Below the pieces are notes generated by a model. The model did not search any database. It worked only from the letters and a program-made list of their open reading frames with translations, and was not told the DNA's origin. 64,000 nt of DNA. It comes from Melanocharis versteri. Taxonomy: Eukaryota; Chordata; Aves; Passeriformes; Melanocharitidae. Positions 50,701-60,620 of this stretch are shown piece by piece (the stretch's first letter is position 1; every line of letters begins with the position of its first letter). The translations under genes and the position numbers were made by a program. The stretch is from the NCBI GenBank assembly GCA_013397845.1, contig VZTG01005438.1, positions 124,001 through 188,000 on the forward strand, written 5' to 3'.

Positions 50701-51510
50701 TAGAATGAATTTATCCTTATATTACTAGACAAAACTGCTGCCATTCTTTCCATTATTTGAACAGCTATTGAGCTGCACAAATGTCATCAACTATGGTTCA
50801 ACCAATAAATCACGAACTTGAAAATACTAAGCACTGCTAAATATACTCTGGTACATTTGAAGGTACTGTTTCAGTAGTTCTGCCTGATTAAGCCTGAGAG
50901 CACCTTTTTATTGTTGTCTTGAATTTCTAGCAAATGTATAATCTCCCTAGTCCATCCAAGGCTCTTCATTTGGGATTTATTTTTATAAAACCTTCAGAGC
51001 TGAGTTCATCTAAATGAGAATCAGTGTTTATTTAAATTTGTTATCCACTAACTGTTTTAAAACCTAAACTTTCAATATCTTAAGCACATTCACAAATACT
51101 AAAATGTTTCTTTAGAAAGATAAGCCCAGAATCTGCTGCTGAAAGGTGGCCTTTTCAACATCAGTCCAAATTGTCCACTCTCGTCCATCAGATACCTGCC
51201 TCAGATGACTAAAATTTTAACAAAAGCAGACAAATATGACAGAAATCCTTGAAAGGGTTCTTCTTGACCTTAATCTAAGTCTAAGAAATTTTATTTAACA
51301 TTAGTGCCACTCCATCCTTTTCTATTTTCCCTGTATTTTTCAATCAGTATATTCATTAGAGAAGATGTTTGGTCTAAGTGTTTCAGAAGCATCAGTGAAC
51401 ATGATATGCCACTTTCCAAATACCAAATTTAGATCTTTTCTTGGGAAAATTCTTACTAAAGGATGCATGAATAAGATGCTTAATACAAAAATCCTTTTTT
51501 ACACTCCAGA
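47706..51510. other. AT-rich unique DNA
   Basis: No gene recognised. A 91-codon frame at 49261-49536 is interrupted by a donor-like ATG|GTGAGT near 49488 (see findings). TAG/TAA triplets occur at 48844-48874 and a GA-rich tract at about 50203-50226. Confidence 0.35.
48844..48874. repeat. (TAG)n/(TAA)n microsatellite
   Basis: Four TAG triplets run into TAA/CAA triplets. Compound and interrupted. Confidence 0.85.
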
Positions 51511-51611
51511 TAAATAAACAAAAAACAAAAACAAAAACAGAACAGAACAAAAAAAATCAACCAAACAAAAAACAACACCAAAACAAACAACCAAAAAAAA
51601 CTCAACCAACA
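51511..51611. repeat. A-rich low-complexity tract, (CAAAA)n-like
   Basis: About 100 bases of almost only A and C on the plus strand, with CAAAAA, CAAAACAGAA and CCAAAC units. It could be a decayed poly(A)-type tail of an old retrocopy, but no retrocopy body was recognised to its left. Confidence 0.85.
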
Positions 51612-54099
51612 TCAGAAGGAATTTCTATACCTGTTAGCTCTTACTTCAGTATTCTGAATTAGGGCATATTATAGAAGTAGTTGATGCTACCCACACACCC
51701 ACACATATTTGTACAGACCTGTGGCTGTGTGAGTAGAAGTGGTGGTGAGTGTGGGCAGCACAGGCAGCCGCAGATTCTAGGCAGCCTTAGGCTGCTGCTG
51801 CCAACTGAACACCCAACTTCACTTAGCCTTCCTCATGTCTCTCCTTTCATCTGGTATCAAGTCCATCAGCGGCTGAGGAGTCGGGCAAACATGTTCAGAT
51901 CTCCTGAGTGGTGTTTCAGGAAAGTCCCGTGCTTTAGAGTGATTTCTTAGAGTGGGAAATTTGCAAAGCTTAAGACAGCGAGAGAGAGATCTCCACTCGC
52001 AGTGTCACCACTCTGCTCACCACCCTCCCACAGACCCCTTCTCCACCACCACAGCAAAAGTGAATATTGCTCTCATCAGTCAAGAAAACAAAAGGCATTT
52101 TGGTCCTCCTACTTTGTTTCTTTAACAGCAAAATCTAGGACAGGTCATTTCAGTTTTGTTCAGCCTTTTAGATGCTCTATGTATCTTACATTCTTTAAAT
52201 TGTCTTCCTCCACAGAATACTTTGATATAGAAGGTCAGCAGTGACATTATCAATCAAGTTTCCTTAATGTGATCTCAGGCTGGAATTACAAACACTGGAA
52301 AAAACTCAACATTCTCCTACAAGGAGACACAATGACACTTGAGGACCTCACTGGCAACTACTTTTCTAGGCATAATTTCATTTAAAAGCCAAAACATTCA
52401 TTCCTATGCAAAGACTATTTTTTTATATCCAGTTTATAAAAAGTTTCTATGTATTGTTAGATCATTTCTCAAGCTTCATAGCAAATAGCTTCTTTTTTCC
52501 CAAGCCAAATAAGCATGGAATGAGACAACTGTAAATGTTCAGACATATATTTAAGTGTAAGTTGACATTTAAGTATTCTCCAATTATGCTGCTGAAAAGG
52601 CAAGGACAAAAATGTATTCAACATCAAATGTAAGTTTTAGTTTGCCAGACACCATAAATCATATCAGCTATGAACAGTTCATTTGTCATCAACAACTGAT
52701 TATATCAAAATACCTGTTTCTTTTGTGTAAAGCATTTTAAAAGGTCTGCACTGAGCGATCAATGTATTTAATATTAGAATTGAAATCTGCCTTACACAGA
52801 CACCCACACACAGTGCATTCGCACAGCTGCCTTCATGTCTGTCACATCATCTGTCACGTCCTTTAGGTCTGGGTGTCATAATGATGTAGCACCATATGAA
52901 CTGCAGTATAGTAATACTTTCCTGCTCTGTTTCTCATCTAAAGCAATTTCATTTCTCTGTCTCATGAATAATCTGATCTAGGTTGTATGGCTTTCTTCTA
53001 CCAGTCATAAGTATAAGATGAGAATTCTGAACCATCAGCAAATTTTTGATGTAATCAATGGTCACAAGAGAATTAAGTAGGAGACAGAGGTAGAGTATAA
53101 TAATGGAACAATCAGCTTATCAAAAAACCCACTTTTCAAAACCAGATAACTTTTAGCAAAGCACTTCTTAATTCAACTGTCAAGAGTCAGCATTTATCAA
53201 AGGATACAGAAGAACCTTTGAAATTGTTGTGTGTGATAATTAATACATACTTGAGATGGAGAGGTATTATTACAAGATAACTATTATTTCAGGACCACTA
53301 AAATTAATTTAGGAAGGGTATTTGTACAGAAGATTTCCAAATGGACTAAATATCTTCAAAATATGAATGTGTCTTTTTTCCTTTTGGATTGTACCAAGAA
53401 CAGAATAGAATTCTGTTTTCTGATCTTCATGACAGATGATTGTACAGGGACCATGGACAAATCCTGAGGCATGTTTCCATATAAAAGCTTTCCCAAAGGA
53501 GAATAAATTAGGAGAGTTATGTTGCTAGTTGTAAAAATACTTGAGTCCTCATTTTCTTATATCATATGACCTCAGATAACTTGGGTAACAAGGAAAATAA
53601 AACAACTACAAGTTCAGAGTTATAAATTTTATGTGAGAATGCTTTAAGGCACTAAATTATACAAAGTATTGGAATTTATAATGATTCAAAAATCTGTTTT
53701 TGGTCGTTCCAAAATTAGCTTTAAAGATCTTACCTCAACTACATGGAATCTTCACTATAAGCAGAATACAAAAATAAATAGTCCGATCAACATTCAAAAT
53801 CCTATCATATTTATGTATCTGAATATACTGACAATTAAGTGTTTTGTCGAATTCTAGATTTTCTCTATTTTATGCACTTTTGTATAAACTTTCTTTTATA
53901 ATTTTTTTCTGTAGTTCACATATTTCAACATTATAATACTAGAGGTCAGTGAAGTATTTAAATAAAGGACAATGCATATTGATTACAAATTAAGCCACGC
54001 TTATGCACTTCTCTAATATCATGAGCTGAGCATGTGCTATTCTGTGTTTTTGGAGTTCTCTGACACCTTTGTATTTGTCAATCAGCAGATGCAGAATCT
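51612..54099. other. AT-rich unique DNA
   Basis: No gene recognised. A mildly GC-richer part lies at about 51680-51960. A minus-strand frame (53990-54256) covers this edge and the adjoining CR1; its C-terminal part was not matched to anything. Confidence 0.35.
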
Positions 54100-54218
54100 T
54101 ATCAATCACATCATCTACCTGGACTTCTGAACCAGGTGAAAGATGTCCCTGCCCAGGGCATGGGTTTGGACCATTAAGGTCCCCTCCATCCAAAGCATTC
54201 CATAATTCTGTGATTCTG
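54100..54218 (+). mobile_element. CR1 LINE remnant, plus strand, 3' tail
   Basis: The right part (about 54135-54218) is a decayed CR1 3' end: GATGTCCCTGCCCAGGGCA, CATTAAGGTCCCCTCCA, ending in CATAATTCTGTGATTCTG. Just before it, ATCTACCTGGACTTCTG (about 54111-54127) reads IYLDF, resembling an RT motif of CR1 ORF2. If so, most of the RT and the 3' third have been lost between them; that link is tentative. Confidence 0.75.
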
Positions 54219-54220
54219 CC

Positions 54221-55020
54221 AGGACCTTCATATATGCCCTGCTCTTCTTCTCTCATCCTGCCCCACTCCCCTCCATCCCCTTGTCCAGATCATTGATAAA
54301 GATGTCAAACAGGACCCTCCCCAGTGCTGAGCCCTGGGAAACACCACTGGGAACCAGTCAGCAGCTGGATTAACCCCATTCTCCATCACTCTCTAGGCCC
54401 GGCCATCCAGACAGGTTTTTACCATGTGAAGAGTGCACCTGTCAAAGCCACAGGCAGCCAATTTCTCCAGGAGGATGCTGTAAGAAATATTGTCAAAGCT
54501 TTACTAAACTCCAGGCACACCCACACCCTGTCCCTCATCCACTCAGTGGGGCATCTCCTAGCAGATCAGATTACTCCAGCAGGACTTTCACTGAGTACCT
54601 AGCTTCTTCCTCCACCTCCTTTGTCACTATGTTTGCTGTTACATCCAATAAAGGATGAAGAGTCTTCTTAGTCATCCTTTTGTTTCTATAATATTGATAG
54701 AAATATTTTTATTGTCTTTACAGCACTAGTCAGATTAATTTCTATTTGGACTTTGGCCTCTCTGATTTTCTCCCTACAAATAAGCTCATGACATCGTTTT
54801 AGTCCTCCTGAGTTGCATGTCCCTTCTTCCAAAGGTCATATACTCTCCTTTTATTCTTGAGTTCCAGTCAAAACTCTCTGACCAGCTGGGCCAGTCTTCC
54901 CTGACATCTTGTCTTCCAGCCTGTGGGGATGGCCTGATCCTGAGCCTTTAAGATTTCCTCCTTGGAGAATATTCAGCCTTCCTGGACTCATCTTTTCTCT
55001 GCGACTGGTCAGAGAGGTTG
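54221..55020 (-). mobile_element. CR1 LINE ORF2 remnant, minus strand, two blocks
   Basis: Block 1 (54260-54580), read on the minus strand, carries RT motifs: FINDLDKG (about 54282-54305), then GVSQGSALG (about 54325-54352), corresponding to the family's VPQGSVLGP, and upstream LLEKLAAC-like sequence. Block 2 (about 54600-55020) matches the linker region before the RT, with the K-rich KRRVYDLWKK-like segment near 54830-54860. The palm-domain segment between the two is deleted. Frames are broken. It lies tail-to-tail with the plus-strand CR1 tail ending at 54218. Confidence 0.85.
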
Positions 55021-56212
55021 GATCTCAAATAATGAAAATGAGAACATAAAATATACTTACCAGTAAAAGTAGGAAGTGGAAGAAATTTAAATAAATACAA
55101 TAAAATTGATCAAGAATATTTGTGATACAGATTACAAACAAAAACAGTATACCAGTAAACAATATAAAATATCTTATTCATGAGACATTAATAGCAAGCC
55201 AACATCACATTAATTACATTTTAATCAAGCTTGTTTGGAATAATGGATGTAATATGCCATAATGCAGTGTAGTGCAGATTGAATTGGCTTTGTCTTCTTT
55301 GTCCAGAATACCAAAAGGAAGAATAATTATTCTGCTGCAGCATGCCAGCTTCTATTTATGGACTGTCATTTTATTTTACTAGCAGTTCATCTAAAGATGT
55401 GTCATACGAGACCCTCCCAGATGCATGCCCACTCTTTCAAAAAATGTGCTGTCTCTTCCACAACATTGTTTCAAAAGACGTGGAGTGGTCCTAAATAACA
55501 TACCATTTTCAAAAAATATTATCTGATTTAAACATTTTTACCTAAACTGGCAGTAAAGCCCAGTGCTTGCAGACAAAGATTTTTATTTGTTGACTTCAGT
55601 GTGCACTTAATCAGTCCTTTTAAAATTCTAAATTAGAATTGCATGTTTCATAAAGAATGTATTTATATACTAAGAATGAAATACTGTAGTTATGATTAAA
55701 TTGCAGGTTGGCTCTTGCAAAAATATCTTTGCTGTAAAATACTACAGCTTAATGATATAGTGCACCATGCAGGCCATATATATTTTATAGGAAGCTATCC
55801 AAAACACACCATTAAAATAAACTTACAGATTTCTTTTGCACATTAATTCTTGAGAGGCGGCAAGAAGACCTACCCAGTACTTTAACCCCTCATGCGTCTT
55901 TTTCAAGACTTTCTTTACCTGTGTTCAGACCTGACTTTGCAGAAATAACTAGATCGCTCCTTTTATATATTTTGTATTTTTTACCATTCTCATACTCAAT
56001 AATTTTTTAAAATCACTTTAAATATTTCATAAAATGCATTCTTTTGTCACAAGGTCTTAGTGTAAATAGAAATATGATTTAAGTCTTCATGGCATGTATC
56101 AAAATACTTTTTTTTTGAGAACACGCCTTAAATGAAAACAAAGGAGGGGTGGGGCACTCATTGTAGCTCCATTGAAATAAGCCAATAAGAAAAAAAGAAG
56201 GGATGGAGACAT
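55021..56212. other. AT-rich unique DNA, nothing recognised
   Basis: No coding or repeat features recognised. Confidence 0.4.
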
Positions 56213-56261
56213 AATAGAATCATTAAGGCTGGAAAAGACCTCCAAGATTATTGAGTCCAAC

Positions 56262-56768
56262 TGATGCCAAGATGATTTTTGCTTTTTTCTTTTATGTACC
56301 TTTTGCACAGTTCTATGTATCTACAAGTATCAGCGTGCATACTTGTAATTCTTTATGCCTGATAACTTAGCATAGTTCTAGTGTTTTGTAGGGCCAGGAG
56401 ACCAAACACCCCAGAAGACGTGAGGCCAGGAAACCGAACATTCTACCGTCTTGGGGAGCCAAGGTCCCCTTCTAGAACATATTCTGTAAACTAGAGATTA
56501 GCCCATCTGGGAGGGGGGGGATTCCATAGATGGGGAGAATATCACACCATCTGCCCAAGCCCCTCTTTATTGGGTACCCTTGTTAGATATGCTAATGTGA
56601 AAGGTCTATAAATTGCATACACGATTTACGGCGGGGGGGCATTGTGACATGTTCCACCTCAGTGAAGTGGTGCACGGATAGGATCCTATTGAAGATATCG
56701 AGGTAAACAACCCCCCACTCCTTTAACCGTGTCTGGCTCTCATTTCCTAAGACCAGGAAAAGGCATCA
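56262..56768 (+). mobile_element. Solo LTR (507 bp) inserted in CR1, 4-bp target duplication
   Basis: The insert begins TGATGCC and ends GGCATCA, exact 7-bp inverted termini in the TG...CA form of retroviral LTRs. It is flanked by CAAC on both sides (56258-56261 and 56769-56772), and removing the insert plus one CAAC restores uninterrupted CR1. A TATAAATT box lies at 56607-56614, suggesting plus orientation and roughly 340 bases of U3. No clear AATAAA follows it on the plus strand, so the orientation is tentative. Two G-runs (about 56512-56520 and 56633-56639) and several CpGs set it apart from surrounding DNA. A 4-bp duplication fits gammaretrovirus-like (class I) ERVs. No internal viral genes are present. 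Confidence 0.85.
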
Positions 56769-57020
56769 CAACCTTTGGCCAAACACCTTCATACCAACTA
56801 AACCATAGCACTCAGTGCCACATCCAGTCATTTTCGGAACACTTCTAGGAACAATAGCACTACCACTTCCCAGGGTGGCCCATTTCAATGCCTAACCTCC
56901 CTTTCAGTGAAGAAATTCTTTCTGATGTCCAACCTGAGCTCCCCTGGTGTATCTTGAGCTTATTTGCTCTTTGTCTTGTCACAGTTTTCTGTAAGAAGAG
57001 ACTGATTCCTTCCTTGCTGC

Positions 57021-57502
57021 TGTTGCCTGGGTTCAAAAGACAAAACTTGCAACAGTATTAAAGTGGTAAAGATATAAAAGAAATTTTTTTAATGAAAACT
57101 TTCAGGTGCACAAATATGTTTCTGAACATGTGTGAGAAAGGATTTTTACAATTTTCATAAGGTTAATTAATTCATATATCTGGCAGGTAATCCAATAGGA
57201 GATCAGTTGCCTCAGTAATCCACCCTTGGGTCAGCCCCTTGGAGTTGGTCCAGGGGGTTCTTTGCCCTATATCTCATTATGTCTCTTAAGTTCTGGTGGA
57301 AAACAAGATGTCCTTGTCAGAAATTCTCTTCTTAAGGATAAGACTAAACAGAATTTCAAGAATCTGTTAGTAAGGGTTAGCTTATTGTGAGAAAGGGCAG
57401 GAAAAACACTATAAATAATACAACTATATATTAAAAATCTATAAGGCTACAAATATATGAAAAATATATAAAAAGCTAAAAAAACCCCACCTTTAGGCTT
57501 CA
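57021..57502 (-). mobile_element. Second solo-LTR-like insertion (482 bp) in the same CR1
   Basis: The insert starts TGTTGCCTGGG and ends CTTTAGGCTTCA. The termini are imperfect inverted repeats (TGTTGCC against TGAAGCC, 5 of 7) with TG...CA ends. Flanking CTGC (57017-57020) and CTAC (57503-57506) could be a mutated 4-bp duplication. The sequence is AT-rich, unlike the first LTR. Read on the minus strand, it has an ATTAAA at about 57088-57093, some 65 bases before the CAACA end, which favours minus orientation. CR1 homology stops at one edge and resumes at the other, which is the main evidence for insertion. No coding region. Confidence 0.7.
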
Positions 57503-57603
57503 CTACCAGCCCCTTTCAGGTAGTTGTAGAAGCCAATGAGGTCTTCCTTGATCCTCCTTACTCCAGGCTAAACACTCCCATCTCCCTCAGCTGCTCCTCA
57601 CAG

Positions 57604-59750
57604 TGAGAAGTTTCTGACCTAAAGTAGCTTTGGTAATATTTTTCTTTTGTTTACCTTGTTTTCCTAAACTGAAAGCTGGTTATCTTACATACTTTGTCAT
57701 AAAACATACAGCATTGCTGACTAGCTTCCTGGCACTCCTCTCCACACTCTGATCATTTTTCCCGCTGGGAATGAGTTCCCATCAGGAACCAGCTGTGGTC
57801 TTTGACAGGAAATGTGTACATCTGCAGGGCATGGCCTTTTCCTTTCCATTGGGTTCTGAAATACGTATTTTGAAGGACTAAATTCCCTGTCCAAAAACCT
57901 TTTCCATTTGTCAGCAAAGTAATGTACTCAACAGTCTCCCTTTCCCTATCCCATGGCTCACTCTTGGCATACATATTAAAATAAAATTGTGTTTCATACT
58001 GCTCTGTGTTCTGTAGGCTTTGCTGTTCACTCTCTGCCACACACACACAGAATGAGCTTTGTTCACGAAAGTAAGCAGGATTCACTCCTCTGGGTCTTCT
58101 AACTCTTGACCTTCTAAAGCATTTAACATTTGGCCTTTTACAACCAGAGTAAATGCCTTTAAGAACATTCATTGAAGCTTGGGCTTTCCTCTTCTACTTG
58201 TAAGTACTGGACAAGTAGGTCTGAGGTGGAAGAAGGAAGAAAGTTCTTTGAATAGGAAGGTAATTCAGGCCCCATTAGGGACACAGGAAAGGAGGAGGCA
58301 TAGTCCAGGCCAACAGAGCCCAAAACTAGGAGACAGAAGGAAAAAGAACTCCAGAATTTATCTCCCCATCTTCCTAAGGGAAGAAGGTTGGCTTTTGTTT
58401 TCACTCTGCATTCAGTAAATATGTCTTTTGCTGGCAGGTAGTCTCCAGCCAGTCTGGTCTTTGATTATTTCTTAAAAAAACAGAACAAAGATAAAACTTG
58501 CCACAAGGTTGAAGTAAAATATATTGATGCACTAAAACTTAATAGAGGTAGTGTAATTTCTGATGTCTGTAAAATTCTAATTCAGGGCATTTTTCTGTAA
58601 CATAGGCTGTACAGGACAATTACAGGAAAAATCAGGTAGGGTCCAACAAGAAGGCTGAAAAAACAGAACTCAAAATAGCAGGAAAGTGGATAACACAACA
58701 AATGTTTGACAGGAAAAAATTCCTACAGAATACAGGCATTAGCCATCTTAACCCATTCACATAAGTTGTTTATCTTCTTATGAGATGGTAAAATATGCCT
58801 CAAACACCTGGGATCAAAAAGACTGTGATGGCACCTCAAACTAACGCCAAAAAAAAAAAATAATTAGAAAGATTGGCGGGAGCTTTTTATTAAAAAATGC
58901 TTGAGTAAAGAAAGGCAAAAAATGAAAAAACAAAATAAATTACTGTTTAAGATTTTATGAGTTTGTTTATATAAGACTAATCTTGTGAGCAACATACAGA
59001 TTCTCCTTTATACATGAGAAATGAGGAATTCAAAAGGCTTTGGGAGATGGGAATCGGAGGTGGTACTGCTTGCAGGCAACACAAAGTAGAGGAAGACTAG
59101 AGCTCTTACTCAGCCTTTGATTGTTAAGTAGCTCCCAGTAGCACATTCCTTAATCCGAGATATTGCTACTTCTTTCAACTCAAACAGATTTTATAAAAAA
59201 ACTAAAAATCCCCTTGCAAATGGAAAGCACTGTGCAAAATGAAAATAGAGAAGGAACAATTCAGACATATTGTTTCAGCTATAAATTTGTGTTCTTGATA
59301 TTTATACTATTGCACAACTCATAATTAGCCTTGAAATTGGCACTTGAGGGATCTCGCAAGCAATTATTCTCTGAATACTGCTAAAGACAATGTGAGTAAA
59401 TATTCAGAAGAATGTGTCTTGCTACCGTTTAGCTCAGCATTGTTCATGCCATCAAAAATAGCAGCAAGCCATCTTAACAGAAGGGGAGGATTATAGATAT
59501 TTCCCAGACAGGCAAAAAAATAGGTAAAATATTTTATATCATTATTTGTGCATAAGAACGTCATTAGAGCATGATTATTCAAGTTTTAGAGGCTCTTGAA
59601 TAGTTTTTATATTACAGTAGATGCTACAGCTGTATTAGTAGATTATATCTTCTTGTTAGGTTTGGAAAATTTATTCCCAGAAACTGTAGCTTTTCCTCAA
59701 TGTCCCAAGAGCTGCTGTATTTGTCTATTATCTATTGATGTGAATGGAAG
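57604..59750. other. Unique DNA, no gene recognised
   Basis: Two adjacent minus-strand frames (57753-58172, 139 codons; 58159-58404, 81 codons) are noted in findings. An A-run occurs at about 58849-58860. Otherwise AT-rich and unremarkable. Confidence 0.35.
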
Positions 59751-60300
59751 ATCACAGAATCAGAAAATCATGGAACCATAGAATCATAGAATCACAGAAC
59801 CGTGGAATGGTTTGGGTTGGAAGGGACCTTAAAGATCATCTCATACCAACTCCCTTGCCATGAGGAGGCCAAGTTGCTACGATCAGGTTACTCAGAGCTC
59901 CACCCAGCGTGACCTTGAGCACCTCCAGGGATGAGGCATCTACAGCCTCTCTGGGCAACCTGTGCCAGTGTCTCACCACCTACGCTGCAAAGAACTGACT
60001 TCCTCAGAATAGCTAATCTAAACCTACTCTCTTTTAAGTTTAATCCACTCCCCTTGCCCTGTGACTATACATTCTCGTAAAAAGTCCCCCTATCTTTTTT
60101 GTAGTTTCCTTTCATGTCCTGTATGGCTGCAATTACGTCACCTTGACGTCTTCTCTTTCCAGGATTCATTCTCTCAGCCTCATACAAGAGGTCTAAACAC
60201 CTTGGTGGCCCTCCTCTGGACTTGCTCCAACATGTTGATGTCTTTCTTGTGCTGAGGATCTCAGAGCTGGATGCCTGGAGCACCTCCTGCCCCTCCTTCT
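59751..60300 (-). mobile_element. CR1 LINE, 3' half, with extended terminal octamer array
   Basis: Starts with seven consecutive 8-base units of AGAATCAT type (about 59755-59810), then TGGTTTGGGTTGGAAGGGAC, AAAGATCATCTCATACCAAC, CCTCTCTGGGCAACCTGTGCCAG (split here at natural blocks), CCTTGCCCTGTGACTAT and TGGACTTGCTCCAACA. All are diagnostic of a CR1 3' half on the minus strand. No intact frame. Among the best-preserved CR1 3' ends in the window. Confidence 0.94.
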
Positions 60301-60620
60301 CCACTGACCCTGGAGTCTGCACAGTTGCTCCTCTCACATGTTCTCACCCTGCTCTTCTCTGACTGCAATTACATCTGTGCAATAACTCTTTTCCCTTCTC
60401 AAATCTGTTATCACAGAGTTGTTACCACCATCTCTAAGTGGCCCAGCCTTGGACAGTGGCACGTGGGTCTTAGAGCCACCTGGCATTAGCTCTGCCGGAC
60501 ACAGAGGAAACTTCTGGCAGCTCCTCACAGAAGCCACCCCTGCAGCTCCCCCATTACCAAAGCCTGACCAAGCAGAATCACCTCTCTCAATCTGCTGGCC
60601 ACTCTACTTTTGATGAAGCT
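60301..60620. repeat. Probable dispersed avian repeat, family not named
   Basis: Directly adjoining the CR1. Blocks such as CTTCTCAAATCTGTTATCAC, GTGGGTCTTAGAGCCACC, TGGCATTAGCTCTG and CTCACAGAAGCCACCCCTGC resemble a sequence I recall as recurrent in bird genomes, often next to CR1, but I cannot assign it to a class. It may be a 5'-ward CR1 region of another subfamily or an LTR. Confidence 0.4.

Larger units (their letters stand above)
56213..57603 (-). mobile_element. CR1 LINE 3' half split into three pieces by two LTR insertions
   Basis: Minus-strand CR1 in three parts. 56213-56261 is the 3' tail (AATAGAATCATTAAGGCTGG, ATTGAGTCCAAC). 56769-57020 continues it (CCTTTGGCCAAACACCTTC, GTGAAGAAATTCTTTCTGAT, AGAGACTGATTCCTTCCTT). 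57503-57603 completes the recognisable region (CCCTTTCAGGTAGTTGTAGA, CCCTCAGCTGCTCCTCA). The three parts are collinear with one CR1 3' half once the two inserts are removed. Confidence 0.9.
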
